A stretch of 64,000 bases of DNA, taken from assembly GCF_020536995.1 (NCBI RefSeq), contig NC_068356.1:29597835-29661834 (forward strand), given 5' to 3'. The notes below the pieces were generated by a model, which saw nothing but the letters and a program-made list of their open reading frames with translations, searched no databases and was not told the DNA's origin. The DNA comes from Dreissena polymorpha. Lineage: Eukaryota; Mollusca; Bivalvia; Myida; Dreissenidae. Below, piece by piece: positions 60,401 through 64,000 of the stretch (within the stretch, counting starts at the first letter, position 1; each line of letters opens with the position of its first letter). Position numbers and translations under genes: made by a program.

Positions 60401-61380
60401 TGTTTTTTAAATGTTATTTCATTTTCAATGTCGGTGGTATCATTTGTGTTTGTTTGATGCAATTGTTTTTCAAGTGTTTCAATGGTTTTGATGGTTTCAG
60501 TTTCAAGTTTGTGTGTTTCTTTTTGTTTAAATGATGTGTATCTAATTGTTGTGTTACGTATATTTCCTTTAATTACTTCCCATAAGGTGTTTGGGTTTGC
60601 ATCTTTATTATTTTGAACTGTATATAATATTTCCTGTTTTATTTGTGTTTGATATTGTGTATCCAATAAGATGCTGTTGTTAATTTTAAAGTATCCTGGG
60701 CCTCTTTCAGGTTGTATATTATGCAGTTTAAGTTCAACTAGAGAGTGATCAGTCATAAATCCTGGTTTTATGTTACATGTGTCAATAATGTTGCAAAGAG
60801 ATTCAGTTATTAAAAAATAGTCTAGTCTACAAAATATTGTTGGTTTTGTGTTTGAGTGCCAGGTGAATTTGCTTTCGTTTGGGTGTACTGTACGCCAGAT
60901 ATCTATCATATTGTAGTTTTCAATTATGTTATTTAAAATATTTCTATTTTTAGGATGAGTATAAAGGTTTCCATTCTTTTTATCTAATACTGGGTTCAGG
61001 ACAGTATTGAAATCACCACCGATTATAATATTTTTATCTTGGTTATTAATTATAATGGATTGTAATGTTTCGTAAAATGTTGAGTCATCTATGTTAGGAC
61101 CGTAAACGTTGATTATTGTTAGTTGTGTTTCATGTATTTTTATATCTATACTTGCTAGTCTGCCAGTTATTATTTCGTTAAGGTTATCAACTGTGATCCC
61201 TATGTTACTTTTTATCAGAAAGGCAATGCCTTGTTTATTAGTATGTTGTCCACTGAGATAGATTTCTCCGTCCCATTCATCTTTTAAGGTTTGTGCTAAA
61301 GTATGTGTCAAGTGACTTTCCTGTATTAGGCATATACTATATTTTTTTTCGAATAAAAACTGAATAAAAATAAAAATAGC
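57480..61380 (-). mobile_element. Tx1/L1-like LINE, 5'-truncated, with intact ORF2 remainder
   Basis: The minus strand holds a long ORF2 (57691-61311), a ~200 bp 3' UTR and an A-run seen as T at 57483-57496, directly beside the right arm. Upstream of the first ATG the frame stays open and reads LFEKKYSICLIQESHLTHT, the start of the AP-endonuclease domain with its catalytic Glu (QES), then meets a stop near 61,395. So the copy is truncated within the endonuclease, and ORF1 and the first endonuclease motif are absent. No target duplication could be picked out by eye. Confidence 0.85.
57691..61311 (-). CDS. LINE ORF2: AP endonuclease (partial) - reverse transcriptase - CCHC
   Basis: 1,206 residues without a break. 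Endonuclease: NVYGPN near 68-73, GGDFN 98-102, RLDYFL 162-167, TDHS 187-190. Reverse transcriptase: SPGSDGITIEFY near 424-435, NWRPISLLN 483-491, SQSGFIKGR 516-524, FFADFEKAFDSLDHS 550-564, GVRQGCPLSSSLF 609-621, and catalytic FADD 654-657. A CX2CX8HX4C zinc knuckle is at 1085-1102. The order and the style of motifs (KSPGSDG, RQGCPLS) fit the L1/Tx1 branch. In life this protein nicks target DNA and primes reverse transcription of its own RNA. This copy lacks its 5' end, so it is probably not autonomous, but the unbroken frame points to a recent insertion. Confidence 0.88.
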   Translation of the reverse strand: MTHTLAQTLKDEWDGEIYLSGQHTNKQGIAFLIKSNIGITVDNLNEIITGRLASIDIKIHETQLTIINVYGPNIDDSTFYETLQSIIINNQDKNIIIGGDFNTVLNPVLDKKNGNLYTHPKNRNILNNIIENYNMIDIWRTVHPNESKFTWHSNTKPTIFCRLDYFLITESLCNIIDTCNIKPGFMTDHSLVELKLHNIQPERGPGYFKINNSILLDTQYQTQIKQEILYTVQNNKDANPNTLWEVIKGNIRNTTIRYTSFKQKETHKLETETIKTIETLEKQLHQTNTNDTTDIENEITFKKQILDGIYHTRLNGIILRARAQHVEHNEKNTKYFANIEERRSEQKTIHKLVVNGKDITNMTQILEEQRLFFETLYKRKHVENNTLFKNTHHALNEEEKQLCDGLLNEYECGLALKDMQNNKSPGSDGITIEFYKIFWNDIKTHLINSLNYSFNNENLTTLQKQGIISLIPKPGKNLESLSNWRPISLLNNDYKIATKSIANRIKKVLPAIISRSQSGFIKGRYIGENVRFIQECINYFNNSNNPGLIFFADFEKAFDSLDHSFMFSCLENMNFGGSLIQWVKLFYTDINSLIINNGFFSNSFNIERGVRQGCPLSSSLFIICIEYLSHHIQSNKHIKGISLEPDEEIKQSLFADDATYFLNDNYDSFHNLIESLTLYGMTSGLKLNKSKCTVLRAGKLKQSNVLYKKEMKFNWTSDEATTLGITFTNNEKDTVLKNILPKLQNFKNCLKSWHHRKLTLIGKNTVLKTFALPKLIYVLTVLPNPPYDIINDIKSAIFNFIWDGKPDKIKRTQLIQSVENGGIQLTNIDSFLNAIKCSWVKRYLDNANTSKWKLFYQKILKKYGDSLLFECNISKSILHEIANENIFLSDVLSAWCDVTHNLETQTSSKTILWNNKDITSNNKTFFYKDWFERSIKYVDQLYDYRIKDFYSFNDICYIYGIPSNNFLKYYTLIKSIPIHIKSEINTNNTPCTQTTFVENILGRKNKTNKIFYTLQIKNPTENSKTQNKWQVLFGVHELNWKHIFTMPYKATIESTLRNVQYKYIHRIIATNKYLFKCKLSNSNLCDFCSENIETIEHLFWECKHIQPICNHLTSFLEQQQLNVKLSFLNVSFGIYSLKSKDCNNIVNFILIMMKLFIFNMKFKKQVPNFNCFIHSLKLKVQIEKEIALSNDTLQNFEQKWNRIKFS

Positions 61381-61527
61381 ATATACAAGTCAGTAAATAT
61401 AATCATAAATCACTATTTCAAGATAATATTTAAAGCAAACAACTGAAAGAAACAAAATACTTAATTATTTCCTTTACGTCATATGTGGAGTTTTAATAAT
61501 TGAATTAATCATAGTGTATTTATTATG
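61381..61527. other. Flank between LINE 5' end and the tandem duplication
   Basis: AT-rich. It does not match the left-flank sequence next to 14,915 on either strand. Confidence 0.4.
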
Positions 61528-62453
61528 TTCGTGTGTGTATGCATGTGTTCATAATTTTATTTCATTCATAAAAAGTTCCCGTACATTGTGGCAACCTAGT
61601 GCACGCTAAATTGCCGCTACGGTTTACCAAGCAAAACTATAATATAATTTTAAACTGTTTAGTATGTATTAAGAGACGCCACTCTATGGCAGTCTAAAAC
61701 ACGAAAATCGAAAGTTTAGACAGCCGTAATGGCCTTTTTTTAATGAAGTGTCTATGTATGTAACAATAATATTTTCAGTGGATGTGTGCATGTATTTAAC
61801 AAAAATAGCAGTGTATAGCGTGTATGTGTCTGCGCGCGTGTGTGTGCTCTTAATTGTGTATGACTGTGTTTATTATAGCATGAAACGACCAATAGCATAT
61901 TGTCAGCTCATGAAAAACTTATATATCTAATAGCATTGCATTACACAGTATACTATTAAATTTGACGTGACTACTGTAGACCTACATAAGTTCGTATGTG
62001 TATGCATGTGTTCATAATTTTATTTCATTCATAAAAAGTTCCCGTACATTGTGGCAATCTAGTGCACGCTAAATTGCCGCTACGGTTTACCAAGCAGAAC
62101 TAGAATATATTTTAAACTGTTTAGTATGTATTAAGAGACGCCACTCTATGGCAGTCTAAAAACACGAAATTCGAAAGTTTAGACAGCCGTAATGGCCTTT
62201 TTTTTAATGAAGTGTCTATGTATGTAACAAAAATATTTTCAGTGGATGTGTGTATGTATTTAACAAAAATAGCAGTGTGTAGCGTGTATGTGTATGCGCG
62301 CGTGTGTGTGCTCTTAATTGTGTATGACTGTGTTTATTATAGCATGAAAACGACCAATAGCATATTGTCAGCTCATGAAAAACTTATATATCTAATAGCA
62401 TTGCATTACACAGTATACTATTAAATTTGACGTGACTACTGTAGACCTACATA
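61528..62453. repeat. 463 bp tandem duplication
   Basis: Copies are 61528-61990 and 61991-62453. Both contain CATAATTTTATTTCATTCAT, CCCGTACATTGTGGCA, GACGCCACTCTATGGCAGTC and end CTACTGTAGACCTACATAA. A third, partial and diverged copy of the first ~70 bp is at 62977-63048. Short frames in it are duplicated non-genes. Confidence 0.9.
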
Positions 62454-62504
62454 AAACATAATCTTCAAACGCAAAAAAAATTGTGTTCTTACAAAGTAAT
62501 AATA

Positions 62505-62745
62505 AGTACAAGGCGTAACAACAACAATGTGTGCACATATACAGTACTCATGTATACAATCGCAGCATTAAAGTAAGAACATGTACAAGGTGTAACAGCA
62601 TTAAAGTAAGAACACGTACAAGGTGTAACAGCAACAATGTGTACATATATTCAGTACACATGTATACAATCACGGCAGTTAAAGTAAGAACACGTACAAG
62701 GCGTAACAACAACTATGTGTGCATATATACAGTTCTCATGTATTT
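62505..62745. repeat. Minisatellite of ~95 bp units
   Basis: Units carry ACAAGGCGTAACAACAAC, GTACTCATGTATACAATC and TTAAAGTAAGAACACGTACA. About two and a half copies, with one short internal duplicate. Confidence 0.75.
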
Positions 62746-63734
62746 ATAAAGCCTGAGTAGTGCATTCGCTTAAGATACAATTAAGGTATTTATTAGTAAC
62801 AATTAAATACCAATTAAATACATGTGTTCATGTAACGATTGTTCGAACTTTATGTAGTACACATATAATTTATTTAATATTTAATTTATTTATAAATTAT
62901 AATAAATTTATTGTTTAATTTATAATGTTTTCGTTATTTATATGTTAACATGGTTTGTACTGACACTTGTACCATACGCATGTGTTCATAATTTTATTTC
63001 ATTTATAAAAAGAAAATCCAGTACATTGTGGCAACCTAGTACACCCAATAATAATAAATGGTAATATAAAAAAACACAAAAAACTTCAATACAAATATAT
63101 TGTATTTTCTAAAAAGTCGCACAATAGAGAAGAGTATAAAAATACAGAAATTGTTTGCACAACTTAAATATGACTATTTCAACAACACAAAAGCAAAACA
63201 TAACAGCTGTCAAAGTGTTTTCATAAGCAGACGTACAATGCATTCATCCAACGGATCAATACAAATAACCCATTATATTATCAACCGTTAGCAATCAACC
63301 TCACATAAAAAAAATGCATATTCCCTGCCTACCACTTGTTTTAACCGTTAGCTGTGAACGGGTTATTACTCTAGATATTAGAACGAGTATATAATTTGTG
63401 GTTGATGTACCGTGCGTTTAAAAACTGTCAGTACAGCTTTAAATAGTACTTGTACTTTTTTTAGCGTAGCTTGTGTATACGTTTACTTTTTATTAAAGTT
63501 GAGGTATCTTAAAAAATCAAAAAATTTGTTTTGACATCTATCCCAAAATAATTCTGACACGTTGTAATGGCATTAATGAAGTAAATAATCCAATATGTTT
63601 TTACAAACATGTATGTTATTTAATTTATCGTTTATTGGGTGTTATATTAATTAACTACTGATATAGGAAAACATTAATGTTTTTTTATGTATGAGCTGTT
63701 TACATACAGTTTTTAAATGCCTGCATACCAAAAT
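62746..63734. other. Unassigned AT-rich stretch
   Basis: Apart from the partial 463-bp-family copy at 62977-63048, no gene or repeat was recognised. Confidence 0.4.
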
Positions 63735-64000
63735 AGTTAAAACAAGAGCTGCGTTTGTGAACCACAACGCCCCCTATTGTACCGCTTGGATTGTGTATTT
63801 TTTTTTGTTTCAAACATATTTAACCAGGATGTATGTGTTATGCATTTCATACTTAATAGGAACAGAATTCTTTCTTGCTTACTTGGAACTGCATACACAT
63901 GAGACAAAAAGAAGCAGTATCGTGGCAAATGGTATTAAATGCTGTATTTTAAATATCTTAAATTTGATATCATTACATATAAAAAAATACAATTTTACAC
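63735..64000. repeat. Edge of another dispersed repeat
   Basis: It starts AACAAGAGCTGCGTTTGTGA then ACCACAACGCCCCC. An ACAAGAGCTG start is recalled as one end of a bivalve repeat family. It runs out of the window. Confidence 0.4.

Noticed and set aside
57478-61400. A target-site duplication for the Tx1/L1-like LINE.
   Set aside because: AT-rich, T-rich sequence on both sides gives only chance matches. No duplication long enough to trust.

Overview
The window looks like nuclear DNA of a mollusc, most likely a bivalve (possibly a dreissenid or another heterodont; that last step is a guess). It is AT-rich, has small vertebrate-like exons in long introns, and is crowded with repeat types usual in bivalves: core-repeat elements with fixed left and right ends, elements starting TAGCTCACCTG and ending GCCCTCTTGTT, AAGGTCAAGGTCA arrays, CR1-like and Tx1/L1-like LINEs. 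There is no sign of prokaryotic DNA.

Left flank (1-14,915). A divergent gene pair shares a ~140 bp promoter: the first coding exon of ECD (ecdysoneless) on the minus strand and the complete four-exon LAMTOR2 gene (Ragulator subunit, 125 aa) on the plus strand, 1,803-8,757. Their introns hold a LINE fragment, a MITE and two TAGCTCACCTG elements. From 9 to 14.9 kb there are no recognisable genes, but there are short tandem duplications, a tRNA-like sequence and a TIR element that carries a second tRNA-like sequence.

Inverted repeat (14,916-33,144 and 39,974-57,478). The two arms are reverse-complement copies of one ~18 kb segment. Each carries a complete coding set of PRXL2A/SelU (peroxiredoxin-like 2A, selenoprotein U). 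In both copies an in-frame TGA stands exactly at the first cysteine of the family's CxxC redox motif, so the gene very probably encodes a selenoprotein (227 aa, Sec76). Intron 1 of both copies holds a nest: core-repeat array, hAT-like TIR element, CR1-like LINE and, in the left arm only, a 535 bp SINE-like insertion with a perfect 12 bp target duplication. The right arm has the empty site. A 100-N assembly gap sits exactly at the inner end of the left arm, so the arms may be two haplotypes joined head to head by scaffolding rather than a true palindrome.

Centre (33,245-39,973). This is unique to one side: two head-to-tail core-repeat elements, one split by a 2.35 kb insertion carrying about ten ~165 bp units. 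No gene was recognised.

Right flank (57,479-64,000). A 5'-truncated Tx1/L1-like LINE with an unbroken 1,206-codon endonuclease-reverse transcriptase frame abuts the right arm, with its poly(A) end exactly at the arm boundary. Beyond it lie a 463 bp tandem duplication, a minisatellite and the edge of another dispersed repeat.

Genes with real support are ECD (one exon), LAMTOR2 and PRXL2A (two copies). Everything else is repeats or unassigned DNA.
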